Source: JACVRW01 sp052038485
Lineage (GTDB): Bacteria; Actinomycetota; Thermoleophilia; Solirubrobacterales; Thermoleophilaceae
Direction of reading: 5' to 3'
DNA: 29,419 nt
Assembly (NCBI GenBank): GCA_052038485.1
Contig: JBQGCL010000054.1
Location: 1 to 29,419, forward strand
Shown: positions 15,024 to 22,293 of the stretch, piece by piece
Layout of the letters: each line of letters starts with the position of its first letter
Numbering within the stretch: the first letter of the stretch is position 1
Translations under genes and position numbers: made by a program
Notes under the pieces: model-generated
The model's input: only the letters and a program-made list of their open reading frames with translations
What the model was told of the DNA's origin: nothing
Database searches by the model: none

Positions 15024-15833
15024 CTACCCGCGCTTGCGCGCGACGAGGAGCAGGTAGTCCACGGCGACCCGCACGCCGCCATCGTCGTCGTCGGTTGCCC
15101 ACCTGCGCATCAGGTCCAGCGTGTCGCGGAGCAGCTCGTCGTACTGCTCGGGCGGGAGTCCCTCCCGGGCCGCGGCGTAAGGCGGGGAGCTGTCGGCCAT
15201 CTCGTCCGCGAGCGCCTCCGCCGACTCAGCCGCGAACGTGATCGTGCCGCCCTCGATCTCCACGTGCGACGCGAGCGGCTCGAGGCGGGTGCGCGCGGTC
15301 GCCTCCTCGCCCCACTCCTGGGGGCGGCCGAGCCCCTCCGGCGTTGGGTTGAAGCGCTGGCCGAGCGCGCTCAGGTCGCCGAAGAAGCCCTCGGCGGTCC
15401 AGACCGCCATGCCGACGGTCCCGCCCGGGCGCACGACCCGGAACATCTCGGCGGCCGCCACCTCGGGGCGCGGGGCGATGAACGCGCCGAACGCCGAGCC
15501 GACGCAGTCGAAGCGCGCGTCCTCGAATGGCAGGTCCTCGACGTCCGCCTGGACCCATTCGACGTCGAAGCCCTCGGCCTCGGTTCGCGCACGCCCCAGC
15601 TCGATCATGCCCGGCGCCAGGTCGGAGGCAACCACGCTCGCTCCCTCGCGCGCGCACGCGCTCGCGAAGTTGCCGGAGCCGGCGCCGACGTCGAGCACCT
15701 CCTGGCCGGCCGAGACCGCACACGCGTCGGACAGGGCGTCCGCCGCCGGCTGGAACCGGCGCGCGAGGACCGAGTAGTCGCCCAGGCCCCAGACCCGGGA
15801 CTGGCGCTGCTTCAGCTCGTCGACTTCGCTCAT
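15024..15833 (-). CDS. Class I SAM-dependent methyltransferase (UbiE/MT11-like)
   Basis: 269 aa. SAM-binding motif I is EVLDVGAGSGN at 45-55, followed by ASDLAPGMIELGRAR, ADVEDLPFEDARFDCVGSAFGAFIAP and VRPGGTVGMAVW. The opening QSRVWGLGDYSVLARRFQPAAD resembles small-molecule methyltransferases of the UbiE/menaquinone-like group that act on soluble or lipid metabolites. The true substrate is unknown. The ATG at 15833 (MSEVDELKQRQ) is preferred to an in-frame ATG at 15878 inside the divergent Rrf2 gene. It heads a unit with truA, surE and ligA on the minus strand. Confidence 0.87.
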   Translation of the reverse strand: MSEVDELKQRQSRVWGLGDYSVLARRFQPAADALSDACAVSAGQEVLDVGAGSGNFASACAREGASVVASDLAPGMIELGRARTEAEGFDVEWVQADVEDLPFEDARFDCVGSAFGAFIAPRPEVAAAEMFRVVRPGGTVGMAVWTAEGFFGDLSALGQRFNPTPEGLGRPQEWGEEATARTRLEPLASHVEIEGGTITFAAESAEALADEMADSSPPYAAAREGLPPEQYDELLRDTLDLMRRWATDDDDGGVRVAVDYLLLVARKRG

Positions 15834-15861
15834 GTCGCCACAGTCCAGCACAATGCAATCC

Positions 15862-16317
15862 GTGAAGGTCACTGCCAAGGCTGACTACGCGGTGCGGGCG
15901 GTGCTCGAGCTGGCCACCGTGGACGAGGGGCTCATCAAGGGCGAGCGCATCGCGCAGGCGCAGGGAATCCCGCTCAAGTTCCTCGAGAACATCCTGATCG
16001 ACCTCCGTCACGCCGGCATCGTGCACGCCCAGCGCGGGGCCGAGGGCGGCTACCGCCTGGCGCGCGACTCGGCCGAAGTGACGCTCGGCGAGGTGATCCG
16101 GGCGGTGGAGGGCCCGCTGGCGAGCGTGCGCGGCGAGCCGCCCGAGTCGGTCTCCTACACAGGCGCCGCCGAGAACCTCCAGACGGTCTGGGTGGCGGTG
16201 CGCGCCAGCTTGAGGAGCGTGCTCGACGACCTCACGCTCGACGACGTGGTCGACGGCCGCCTGCCGCAGCGCGTCAAGCGCCTGACCGAGCAGCCGGACG
16301 CCTGGTCTAGACGCTGA
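15862..16317 (+). CDS. Rrf2-family transcriptional regulator without Fe-S cysteines
   Basis: 151 aa. The winged-helix N-terminus is classical Rrf2: VKVTAKADYAVRAVLELA, ERIAQAQGIPLKFLENILIDLRHAGIVHAQRGAEGGYRLAR, VTLGEVIRAVEG. There is no cysteine in the protein, so it cannot hold the cluster of IscR or NsrR; it is closer in type to CymR, the regulator of cysteine metabolism. It converges on, and overlaps by 11 bp, the last gene of a sulfate ABC transporter operon, which makes sulfur control a reasonable inference. Start: GTG at 15862 gives the usual Rrf2 N-terminus and lies 7 nt after a -10-like CACAAT (15849-15854); an in-frame ATG at 15853 would add three residues. No ribosome binding site is visible. 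Confidence 0.88.
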   Translation: MKVTAKADYAVRAVLELATVDEGLIKGERIAQAQGIPLKFLENILIDLRHAGIVHAQRGAEGGYRLARDSAEVTLGEVIRAVEGPLASVRGEPPESVSYTGAAENLQTVWVAVRASLRSVLDDLTLDDVVDGRLPQRVKRLTEQPDAWSRR

Positions 16318-17260
16318 CCGGCTCGGCCTCGAGCCGCAACCAGACGATCTGACCCTCGGTCAGCTCGAGCTCCTCGGCGCGCGTGCGGGTCGTCTGAGCC
16401 CAGGTCGACTCGCCGTCGCCCAGCGACAGCTCCACGCGCACCTCGAAGCCGAGGTGGACGATCCTGTCGATCTGGGCCTCGGAGGCGCCGCCGGCCGGCT
16501 CGATCAGGATCTCCACGTCGTGCGGCCGGATCCACTGTCCGGACAGCTCGCTGACGGGACCCACGAAACGCATCACGAACTCGTTGGACGGTTTCTCGTA
16601 GAGGTCGCGCGGCGACCCCACCTGCTCGATGTCGCCGTGGTTGAGCACGACGATCTGCTCCGCGACCTCCATCGCCTCCTCCTGGTCGTGCGTGACGAAC
16701 ACGGTGGTCACGTGGACCTCGTCGTGCAGCCTGCGCAGCCAGGCGCGCAGCTCCTTTCGGACGGTCGCGTCGAGTGCCCCGAACGGCTCGTCGAGCAGGA
16801 GCACCCGCGGCTGGACCGCCAGCGCGCGAGCCAGCGCCATGCGCTGGCGCTGCCCGCCCGACAGCTGCGACGGGTAGCGGTGCGCGAACCCCTCGAGGTG
16901 GACGAGCTCGAGCAGCTCCTTCACGCGCACGTCGATCTCGTCCTTGGGCCGCTTGCGGATCGTCAGGCCGAACGCGACGTTCTTCGCGACGGTCATGTGC
17001 TTGAAGGCCGCGTAGTGCTGGAAGACGAAGCCGACGTTGCGGCGCTGCGGCGGCGTGAGGGTCGCGTCCTCGCCCCCGATCAGCACGCGGCCGCTGTCGG
17101 GCTGCTCGAGCCCGGCGATCACGCGCAGCAGGGTGGACTTGCCGCCGCCGCTCGGGCCGAGCAGGGCGGTCAGAGACCCGTCGCGCACGCTCAGCGACAC
17201 CTCGTTGAGCGCCACGAAGTCGCCGAAGCGCTTGGACACGTTCTCGACGACGATGCTCAT
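16307..17260 (-). CDS. cysA: Sulfate/thiosulfate ABC transporter ATP-binding protein
   Basis: 317 aa. Walker A GPSGGGKS at 35-42, Q-loop in FVFQHYAAF, signature LSGGQRQR at 133-140, Walker B VLLLDEP at 153-159 and the switch His in VFVTHDQEEAMEVA. The run EQVGSPRDLYEKPSNEFVMRFVG and a C-terminal TOBE-like domain (about 240-317) are typical of CysA. The ATG overlaps the cysW stop as ATGA. It energises the CysT/CysW permease for sulfate import. It is the last gene of the operon and overlaps the convergent Rrf2 gene. Confidence 0.93.
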   Translation of the reverse strand: MSIVVENVSKRFGDFVALNEVSLSVRDGSLTALLGPSGGGKSTLLRVIAGLEQPDSGRVLIGGEDATLTPPQRRNVGFVFQHYAAFKHMTVAKNVAFGLTIRKRPKDEIDVRVKELLELVHLEGFAHRYPSQLSGGQRQRMALARALAVQPRVLLLDEPFGALDATVRKELRAWLRRLHDEVHVTTVFVTHDQEEAMEVAEQIVVLNHGDIEQVGSPRDLYEKPSNEFVMRFVGPVSELSGQWIRPHDVEILIEPAGGASEAQIDRIVHLGFEVRVELSLGDGESTWAQTTRTRAEELELTEGQIVWLRLEAEPVSV

Positions 17261-18054
17261 CGCTGAGACTCCTTTGGCTTGATCAGGTTCATCGCGAGCA
17301 GCGTCGCGAAGGCCAGCAGGGCAAGGACGACCGAGGCCGCGTAGGCGCCGGTCTCGTCGAAGCGCTGGAAGCGGTTCTCGACGAACAGCGTCGCGGTCTC
17401 GGTCTGGCCGGACAGCTTGCCGGACACGACGCTCACCGCCCCGAACTCGCCGAGCGCGCGGGCGGTGGTCAGAACCACGCCGTAGGCGACGCCCCAGCGG
17501 ATCGCCGGCAGCGTGATGCGGAAGAAGGTCTGGAGCTTGTTGGCGCCCAATGTCGCGGCCGCCTGCTCCTGCTGGGTGCCGATCTCGCGCAGCACCGGGA
17601 TCACCTCGCGCACGACAAACGGCAGCGACACGAACATCGTCGCCAGGATCATCCCGGGCGTCGAGAAGATCACCTGGACGCCGTGATCGGCCAGCCACGG
17701 GCCGATCCAGCCGTCGCGGCGCCCGTAGACAAGCAGCAGCGCGAGGCCCACGACCACGGGCGAGACGGCGAACGGGAGGTCGACCAGCACGTTCAGCAGA
17801 GCCCGCCCGCGGAAGCGCTGGCGCACGATCGCGAGCGCGCAGAGCACGCCGAAGATCGTGTTCAGCGGCACCGCGACGATCACCATGATGAACGTCATCC
17901 AGAAGGCGTGCTGGGCCTCGGGCGTGGTCACGGCGTCCCAGGCCGCCGCAATGCCGTCCTGGAAGGCGTTGATGAACACGAGCGCCACCGGGATGCCCAG
18001 CAGCAGCGCCAGGTAGCCGAGCGCGAGGAAGCGCAGCGCGTACCTACTCCTCAT
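17257..18054 (-). CDS. cysW: Sulfate ABC transporter permease CysW
   Basis: 265 aa with six predicted membrane helices and the cytoplasmic EAA loop (EQAAATLGANKLQTFFRITLPAIRWG) that docks on CysA. The segments LPFAVSPVVVGLALLLVYG, ARALGEFGAVSVVSG and the tail VENRFQRFDETGAYAASVVLALLA are characteristic of CysW. The ATG at 18054 lies 11 nt inside the end of cysT; the stop overlaps the cysA start. Confidence 0.93.
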   Translation of the reverse strand: MRSRYALRFLALGYLALLLGIPVALVFINAFQDGIAAAWDAVTTPEAQHAFWMTFIMVIVAVPLNTIFGVLCALAIVRQRFRGRALLNVLVDLPFAVSPVVVGLALLLVYGRRDGWIGPWLADHGVQVIFSTPGMILATMFVSLPFVVREVIPVLREIGTQQEQAAATLGANKLQTFFRITLPAIRWGVAYGVVLTTARALGEFGAVSVVSGKLSGQTETATLFVENRFQRFDETGAYAASVVLALLAFATLLAMNLIKPKESQR

Positions 18055-18841
18055 GGCGCAGTGCCTTCCTGGACAGCCAGTTGAAGAACAGCAGGACCAC
18101 GAGCGCGATCACCAGCAGCGCGACCGAGACCGCCGCGGCCGCCTCGGGGGCGTCGCTCTCGACCAGCGAGAAGATCAGCACGGAGGCGGCCTGGGTCTTG
18201 AACGGGATCATGCCGGTGATCAGCACGAGCGAGCCGAACTCGCCGATCGCGCGCGCGAAGGCCAGCCCGGAGCCGGCCAGGATCGCCGGTGTCAGGTTGG
18301 GCAGCACGATGCGCCGGAACGTCGTCAGCTTGCTCGCCCCGAGCGACTCGGCCGCCTGCTCCATCTCCACGTCGAGCTCGAGCAGCACCGGCTGGACGGC
18401 GCGGACCACGAATGGGAGCGTCACGAACAGCAGCGCGACGACCACCGAAGCCCTGGTGAAGGCCAGGTTGATCCCCACCGGGCTGTCGGGTCCGTAGAAC
18501 GCCAGCAGCGTCAGGCTCGCGACGATCGTCGGGAGCGCGAAGGGCAGGTCGATCAGCGAGTTGACGATGCCCTTGCCGGGGAACTCGTCACGCACGAGCA
18601 CCCAGGCGATCAGCGTCCCGAACACGACGTTGATCAGGACGACGATCACCGACGCGATCAGCGTCAGCCTCAACGATGCCCACGCCTGCTCCGTGGTGAT
18701 GGCGCTCCAGAACGAGTCGACGCCGCTGTCGAGCGACTTCGCCACCACCGCCGCCAGCGGGATCAGCGCGACGATGCTCAGGTATGTCATGGCGACCCCG
18801 CGGGTGAGGACGTCCCCGGAGTACGGGAACGCCCTTCCCAC
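18044..18841 (-). CDS. cysT: Sulfate ABC transporter permease CysT
   Basis: 265 aa with six membrane helices, an EAA loop (EQAAESLGASKLTTFRRIVLPNLTPAI) and CysT-typical segments TRGVAMTYLSIVALIPLAAVV, LPFALPTIVASLTLLAFYG and ARAIGEFGSLVLITG. The GTG at 18841 is the only ordinary start near the expected place and has no visible ribosome binding site. The frame stays open upstream through an Ala/Pro-rich stretch (AAAAPPPAAPAT), so the true N-terminus could be longer with a rarer start. It follows sbp by 43 nt. Confidence 0.92.
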   Translation of the reverse strand: MGRAFPYSGDVLTRGVAMTYLSIVALIPLAAVVAKSLDSGVDSFWSAITTEQAWASLRLTLIASVIVVLINVVFGTLIAWVLVRDEFPGKGIVNSLIDLPFALPTIVASLTLLAFYGPDSPVGINLAFTRASVVVALLFVTLPFVVRAVQPVLLELDVEMEQAAESLGASKLTTFRRIVLPNLTPAILAGSGLAFARAIGEFGSLVLITGMIPFKTQAASVLIFSLVESDAPEAAAAVSVALLVIALVVLLFFNWLSRKALRHEE

Positions 18842-18884
18842 GCGGGTCGCCGGCGCCGCGGGCGGCGGCGCGGCTGCTGCTTCG

Positions 18885-19922
18885 CTAGCCGGAGGCAGTG
18901 CTCTTCCCCTGGGATTTGAATATCTCGGCGATGACGCCCTTCTCCGGGTCGAAGAAGGTGTCGTTCACCTCGCCCCAGCCCCCGAACTTGCCGATCTCGA
19001 ACAGCTTCGGCGGCGTCGGGAAGTCCTGATCGCTCTCGACGCCCTCGACGACGGGCCGATAGCCCTTGCTCGCGAAGATGCCCTGAGCCTCGGGCGTGTA
19101 GAGGAAGTCGACGAACGCCTTGGCCTTGTCCAGGTCGTCCGACTCGTTGACGGTCGCGACCGGGTTCTCGATCAAGAGCGTCTCGTCCGGCACGATGTAG
19201 TCGAGCTCCTCACCCTGCTGCTGGGCCAGGATCGCCTCGTTCTCGTAGCCGACCAGGACGTCACCCTTGCCGCTCGCGAACGTCTGGAGCGACTCGCGCG
19301 CGCTCTTGTCGAGCACGGGCACGTGATCGAACAGCTGGGTTAGGTAGTCCTTGGCCTCGTCCTCGGACTTGCCCTGCTCCAGCGCCGCCCCGTAGGCGGC
19401 CATGATGTCCCACTTCGCGCCGCCGGACGTGAAGGGGTTGGGCACGAGCACCTCGACGTCGTCCTTGACCAGGTCGTCCCAGCTCTCGATGTTCTTCGGG
19501 TTGCCCTTGCGGACCATCAGAACGACGACCGAGTCGGTGACGAACCCGTCGTGCTCGTTCTGGTTCCAGTCCTCGTCGACCAGCCCGGCGTCTACCAGGC
19601 GGGTCATGTCGGGCTCGAGCGAGAACTCGACGACGTCGGCCGCGAGGCCTCCCTCGACGGCGCGCGACTGCTCGCCGGAGGCGGCATAGGACGTGTTGAA
19701 GCCCACGCCCTTGCCATCGGGCGTCTTGTTGAAGGCCGGGATCAGCTCCTTGTAGGCCTCCTCGGGGGTCGAGTAGGCGACCAGTGTCAGCTTGGTGTCG
19801 CCGCTGCCCTCGCTGCCGCCGCCGCTGTCGTCGGAGGTGCCGCCGCACCCGGCGGCGGCGATCAGCGCGATTACGGCGAGGGGTATCAGGGCCCTGAATG
19901 GGCGAGTCCGAGTCCGTTTCAT
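18885..19922 (-). CDS. sbp: Sulfate-binding lipoprotein
   Basis: 345 aa, extracytoplasmic solute-binding protein of the sulfate/thiosulfate family (TIGR00971 type). The N-terminus is a lipoprotein signal: basic MKRTRTRPFR, hydrophobic core and lipobox ending at Cys26 (IAAAGC), then a flexible Ser/Gly/Asp linker. The mature domain has LVAYSTPEEAYKELIPAF, SYAASGEQSRAVEGGLAADVVEFSLEPDM, LVPNPFTSGGAKWDIMAAYGA and GKGDVLVGYENEA, close to sulfate-binding proteins. The ATG at 19922 has AAGGTGG just upstream; a further in-frame ATG at 19973 would precede the lipoprotein signal and is rejected. First gene of the sbp-cysT-cysW-cysA operon. Confidence 0.93.
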   Translation of the reverse strand: MKRTRTRPFRALIPLAVIALIAAAGCGGTSDDSGGGSEGSGDTKLTLVAYSTPEEAYKELIPAFNKTPDGKGVGFNTSYAASGEQSRAVEGGLAADVVEFSLEPDMTRLVDAGLVDEDWNQNEHDGFVTDSVVVLMVRKGNPKNIESWDDLVKDDVEVLVPNPFTSGGAKWDIMAAYGAALEQGKSEDEAKDYLTQLFDHVPVLDKSARESLQTFASGKGDVLVGYENEAILAQQQGEELDYIVPDETLLIENPVATVNESDDLDKAKAFVDFLYTPEAQGIFASKGYRPVVEGVESDQDFPTPPKLFEIGKFGGWGEVNDTFFDPEKGVIAEIFKSQGKSTASG

Positions 19923-19954
19923 TTTCCACCTTGTCAATGGGCTTAGGCGGAGGC

Positions 19955-19960
19955 ACCGTA
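19955..19960 (-). promoter_or_regulatory. Candidate -10 box of the sulfate operon
   Basis: TACGGT on the minus strand would start transcription about 25 nt before the sbp ATG, ahead of its AAGGTGG ribosome binding site. No good -35 is seen. Confidence 0.3.
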
Positions 19961-19997
19961 GCAGAAAGCCCACAAAGCCGGTCGGGATTGGGTGGAG

Positions 19998-20012
19998 TGA
20001 CCCTTGCGGTCA
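19998..20012. promoter_or_regulatory. Inverted repeat upstream of the sulfate operon
   Basis: TGACC and GGTCA flank CTTGC in the 124-bp gap between sbp and the glycoside hydrolase gene. The arms are short (5 bp); a TTGACC on the minus strand overlaps it. It could be an operator for sulfur control, but chance is not excluded. Confidence 0.3.
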
Positions 20013-20046
20013 AGGACGGGGCGCGGCTGCCGATGTCTCCATTGAC

Positions 20047-21480
20047 TTGGTTCGCCGCCTGCCGACTCTCCTCGCCGCCGCGCTCACGCTGACGCTCGCC
20101 CTCGGGGCGACACCCGACGCGCATGCGCGTCCCGCGCGCGACATCGGCGGCGTGGCGCTGCACCCTTGGCAGCTCCAGACCTCAGGCGATCGCGAGCGCG
20201 TTCTCGCGGGCGTGGCGGCGACGGGCGCCCGCTGGGTGCGTGTGGACATGATCTGGAGCACGATCGAGCCGCACGGGCCGGGGCACCGCAACTGGTCGAA
20301 GTTCGACGCGATCGTCGACGCGGCCGACCGCTACGGGCTGAAGCTCCTGCCGATCGTCGCCTACGTGCCGCCCTGGGCGAGCGCGTCGGGTGACCTGTGG
20401 GCCTACCCCGACTCCGAGGCGTTCGAGAGCTTCTTCGCAGCGGCGCTGACCCGGTATCCCCGCATCCAGGCCTGGGAGCTGTGGAACGAGCCCAACCTGA
20501 GCCGCTTCTCCAAGCCCGGGCCGAATCCGGCCGCCTTCGTGGAGCTCCTGCGAGCCGCCCGCCACGCGCACGACGCGGTCGGCTCACGCGCCAAGCTGAT
20601 CGCCGGCGGGCTCGCTCCCGCGGCCGACATCGACATCGTGACCTGGATCAACCAGGTCGCGATCCGGGGCGGGCTGCGCTTGATCGACGGGCTCGGCATC
20701 CACCCCTACAGCTCGGTCAGCCCAGACGACCCGCGCTCGTGGATGATGCAGCTCCAGGCGCTGCACGACCGGCTGGCCGATCTGGGGCGCCCCGACCTGC
20801 CGCTCTGGCTGACCGAGTACGGCGCGCCCACGGTCCCCGTGGCGAACGGATACGGCCCGGCGCTGAGCGAGGCGCAGCAGGCCGAGCGCCTGGCGACCGC
20901 GTTCGCGCTGGCGACCCGCTTCGACTGGATCGAGAACCTGACCTGGTACGAGTACCGCGACAGCTGCGGCGACCGGCGCGACCCGGAGTGCAACTTCGGG
21001 CTCGTGCGCGGCGACCTGTCGCCGAAGCCCGCCTACGCCGCCCTGCGCGGCGTGATGGCGGGCGCGGTGGCGCCGCTGCGCCCCAAGCTGCTGCTGAGCA
21101 CGAAGATCCGCGGTGCGCGGGTGCCGGTGGCGAGCGCGTCGAAGGCGAAGCGGCGGCCCGCGAAGCGGCGGCACGCCAAGCGCCGCTCCGCCAAGCGGCG
21201 CGTGCGCAAGCACGTCCGGGTCAACCGGATCACCGTGAGCGGCCGGCTGACGCTACCCGGCACGCCCTACCCCACCGCGAAGCTGACGATGCTGCTGCCC
21301 CGCCGCGGGGGTCTCCCGAAGACCGTGCAGGTCCAGGTGGCGGAGGGCTACTTCTGGGCCCGCTTCGACGGTCGTGACCTGACGTCGGGCACGCTCGAGG
21401 CCCGCTTCCCCGGCGCGCCCGGCTACCACCCGCTGACGACCCGGATTCAGGTCGTGAGCTCGGTGACGACGATCCGGTAG
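20047..21480 (+). CDS. Secreted glycoside hydrolase, clan-A TIM barrel (GH5/GH39-like)
   Basis: 477 aa. The TTG at 20047 starts a Sec signal peptide (MVRRLPTLLAAALTLTLALGATPDAHA). The catalytic barrel spans about 33-340, with the acid/base Glu148 in LWNEPN and the probable nucleophile Glu257 in LWLTEYGAP, the pattern of retaining clan GH-A enzymes; GH39- or GH5-type specificity cannot be fixed from sequence. Then comes a striking basic linker (about 366-391) with repeated AKRR units, and a C-terminal beta-rich domain (about 393-477, VNRITVSGRLTLPG... to the end). The basic linker may bind anionic wall polymers (inference). The start lacks a ribosome binding site. The 3' end overlaps the convergent methyltransferase by 34 bp. 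Confidence 0.88.
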   Translation: MVRRLPTLLAAALTLTLALGATPDAHARPARDIGGVALHPWQLQTSGDRERVLAGVAATGARWVRVDMIWSTIEPHGPGHRNWSKFDAIVDAADRYGLKLLPIVAYVPPWASASGDLWAYPDSEAFESFFAAALTRYPRIQAWELWNEPNLSRFSKPGPNPAAFVELLRAARHAHDAVGSRAKLIAGGLAPAADIDIVTWINQVAIRGGLRLIDGLGIHPYSSVSPDDPRSWMMQLQALHDRLADLGRPDLPLWLTEYGAPTVPVANGYGPALSEAQQAERLATAFALATRFDWIENLTWYEYRDSCGDRRDPECNFGLVRGDLSPKPAYAALRGVMAGAVAPLRPKLLLSTKIRGARVPVASASKAKRRPAKRRHAKRRSAKRRVRKHVRVNRITVSGRLTLPGTPYPTAKLTMLLPRRGGLPKTVQVQVAEGYFWARFDGRDLTSGTLEARFPGAPGYHPLTTRIQVVSSVTTIR

Positions 21481-22154
21481 CCCAGGTCGAGCTCGTCCAG
21501 GTCCAGCAGATCGGCGTTGCGGCGCTCCCACTCGCCGCTGTGGAGGTCGGCCTCCAGCCGCTCGACGGCGTCTGCGACCTCCCCGGACGGCAGCAGCCGG
21601 AAGACGGAGATCCCGTCGCGCACGCGCGGATCGAGATATGCGCGCGGCCGGCGCCAGTAGGCGTGCATGAAGCCGTCGCGGCAGTCGTGCGGGATCGGCA
21701 CCGGCTCGACGTGGCCGCCGCCCAGCGTCGCCAGCATCGAGTCGAGCGTGTACCCCTCCGGCACGAGCCTTCCGAAGCCGGGCAGGTAGTCGCGCACCAG
21801 CCAGGAGTCCCACTGGGCGCGCGGCTCCCAGGTGAACAGCACCACCCGCCGCCGCGCCACGCGGCGCATCTCGAGCAGGCCGCGGTCGTGGTCCTCCCAG
21901 TGATGGTTGGACAGCACGGCCAGCGTGGCGTCGAACGAGTCGTCCGGGAAGGGCAGCTGCTCCGCACGAGCGTCCACGACCGGCGCCGAGCCGGGTGGTC
22001 GCTGGGCGCGCATCACAGCGGACGGTTCGACGGCGGTCACGTCGAGATCGGCCGGCTCGTACGAGCCGCTTCCGGCGCCGACGTTCAGGACCGTGCGGGC
22101 ATCACCGAGGGCGGCGCGGATCCGCGCCGCCAGGCGCGGGTCCTCGCGCCGCAC
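21447..22154 (-). CDS. SAM-dependent methyltransferase with unclear N-terminus
   Basis: At least 235 aa. Motif I is VLNVGAGSGSYEP, followed by DVTAVEPSAVMRAQRP, DARAEQLPFPDDSFDATLAVLSNHHW and the post-motif RRVARRRVVLFTWEP. This type of class I methyltransferase normally begins with a RYDxxGxxYxxxRRxDPR segment. Here, coding for exactly that segment (IAPRYDTFGIGYTDVRREDPR) continues upstream of the GTG at 22154 to about 22196, but no ATG, GTG or TTG is in frame there. A strong AGGAGG is at about 22216-22211 followed after 8-9 nt by a GTG (22201) in another frame. So the real start is non-standard (ATC at 22196) or a one-base frameshift separates start and body. Substrate unknown. Confidence 0.85.
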   Translation of the reverse strand: MRREDPRLAARIRAALGDARTVLNVGAGSGSYEPADLDVTAVEPSAVMRAQRPPGSAPVVDARAEQLPFPDDSFDATLAVLSNHHWEDHDRGLLEMRRVARRRVVLFTWEPRAQWDSWLVRDYLPGFGRLVPEGYTLDSMLATLGGGHVEPVPIPHDCRDGFMHAYWRRPRAYLDPRVRDGISVFRLLPSGEVADAVERLEADLHSGEWERRNADLLDLDELDLGYRIVVTELTT

Positions 22155-22293
22155 ATCCGTGTAGCCGATCCCGAAGGTGTCGTAGCGTGGCGCGATCTCA
22201 CAATTGTCCCCTCCTGCACTCCGCTGCGATGGCTCTCAGGCGAGCGCTCCTGGTCGGAACTGCCTGCGAGCGGCTGGCCAGCGAGCCGCCCGC

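Noticed and set aside
15862..16317. IscR/NsrR-type Fe-S sensor
   Set aside because: The protein has no cysteine, so it cannot ligate the cluster in the usual way.
19923..20046. SAM or other riboswitch upstream of the sulfate operon
   Set aside because: The gap is short and lacks the conserved blocks of any riboswitch I know; only a short inverted repeat is seen.
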